Below are positions 16,144 through 16,240 of a stretch of 16,240 nucleotides of DNA, in pieces. Position 1 is the first letter of the stretch, and each line of letters begins with the position of its first letter. The position numbers and the translations under genes were made by a program. Under the pieces are notes generated by a model that was given only the letters and a program-made list of their open reading frames with translations, made no database searches and had not been told where the DNA came from. The stretch comes from Craurococcus roseus (GTDB taxonomy: Bacteria > Pseudomonadota > Alphaproteobacteria > Acetobacterales > Acetobacteraceae), in NCBI RefSeq assembly GCF_039523795.1, contig NZ_BAAAFZ010000076.1:1-16240 (forward strand), written 5' to 3'.

Positions 16144-16240
16144 ACCGGCTCCCGACCGGCGCGCGGCGGCCGCTGGCCCTGGCGCTGCTCGCGCTGCCGG
16201 CGCCGCTGGCCTGGACGGCCTTGGCGGCGCCCTGGCTCGC
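16140..16240 (+). CDS. gspM: Probable GspM, N-terminus only (cut by the window edge)
   Basis: The first 33 codons of a gene that overlaps the gspL stop by ATGA. The short basic N-terminus (MNRLPTGARRP) followed by a hydrophobic stretch (LALALLALPAPLAWTALAAPWL) fits the single N-terminal membrane anchor of GspM, the inner-membrane partner of GspL. The sequence alone is too short to name the family; the call rests mainly on its position directly after gspL. Confidence 0.6.
   Translation, partial: MNRLPTGARRPLALALLALPAPLAWTALAAPWL

Overview
The window is about 16.2 kb of very GC-rich DNA, with the third codon position almost always G or C. It comes from a Gram-negative bacterium: it carries type II secretion (T2SS) genes, periplasmic SCO proteins and a c-type cytochrome. 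The composition and the style of the secretion genes fit a high-GC proteobacterium, perhaps an alphaproteobacterium, but no rRNA or other marker is present to fix the taxon.

Layout. Two divergent transcription units start from one unusually AT-rich spacer (3242-3473). The minus-strand unit reads gspO-like prepilin peptidase, gspE (interrupted by a 34-base run of N) and gspF (cut by the left edge). The plus-strand unit has eleven genes: a giant multicopper oxidase (about 1726 aa), a beta-propeller protein, two SCO-family proteins, a cytochrome c fused to a periplasmic-binding-protein domain, then gspG, gspH, gspI, gspJ, gspL and the first codons of a probable gspM (cut by the right edge). Most junctions overlap by 4 bases (GTGA or ATGA), or by 11-13 bases, and the rest are at most 12 bases apart. 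Both units therefore look like tightly coupled operons.

How the genes may work together. The oxidase belongs to the large bacterial multicopper oxidase group that includes the Mn(II) oxidases MofA and McoA. The two SCO proteins would supply or redox-prepare copper. The beta-propeller protein and the cytochrome/binding-protein fusion may be accessory redox or substrate-handling partners. The flanking T2SS genes encode the assembly ATPase, the inner-membrane platform, the pseudopilins and their peptidase, so the secretion machine is probably dedicated to exporting this oxidase. In Pseudomonas putida, Mn oxidase secretion is known to need a T2SS. Here oxidase, maturation genes and secretion apparatus form one physical module.

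The most distinctive point is the oxidase architecture. It has three tandem two-domain cupredoxin modules, but the complete copper ligand set occurs only once. It is split between the second half of module 1 and the first half of module 2, the reverse of the laccase motif order. No tRNA, rRNA, CRISPR array, insertion sequence or clear terminator was seen.
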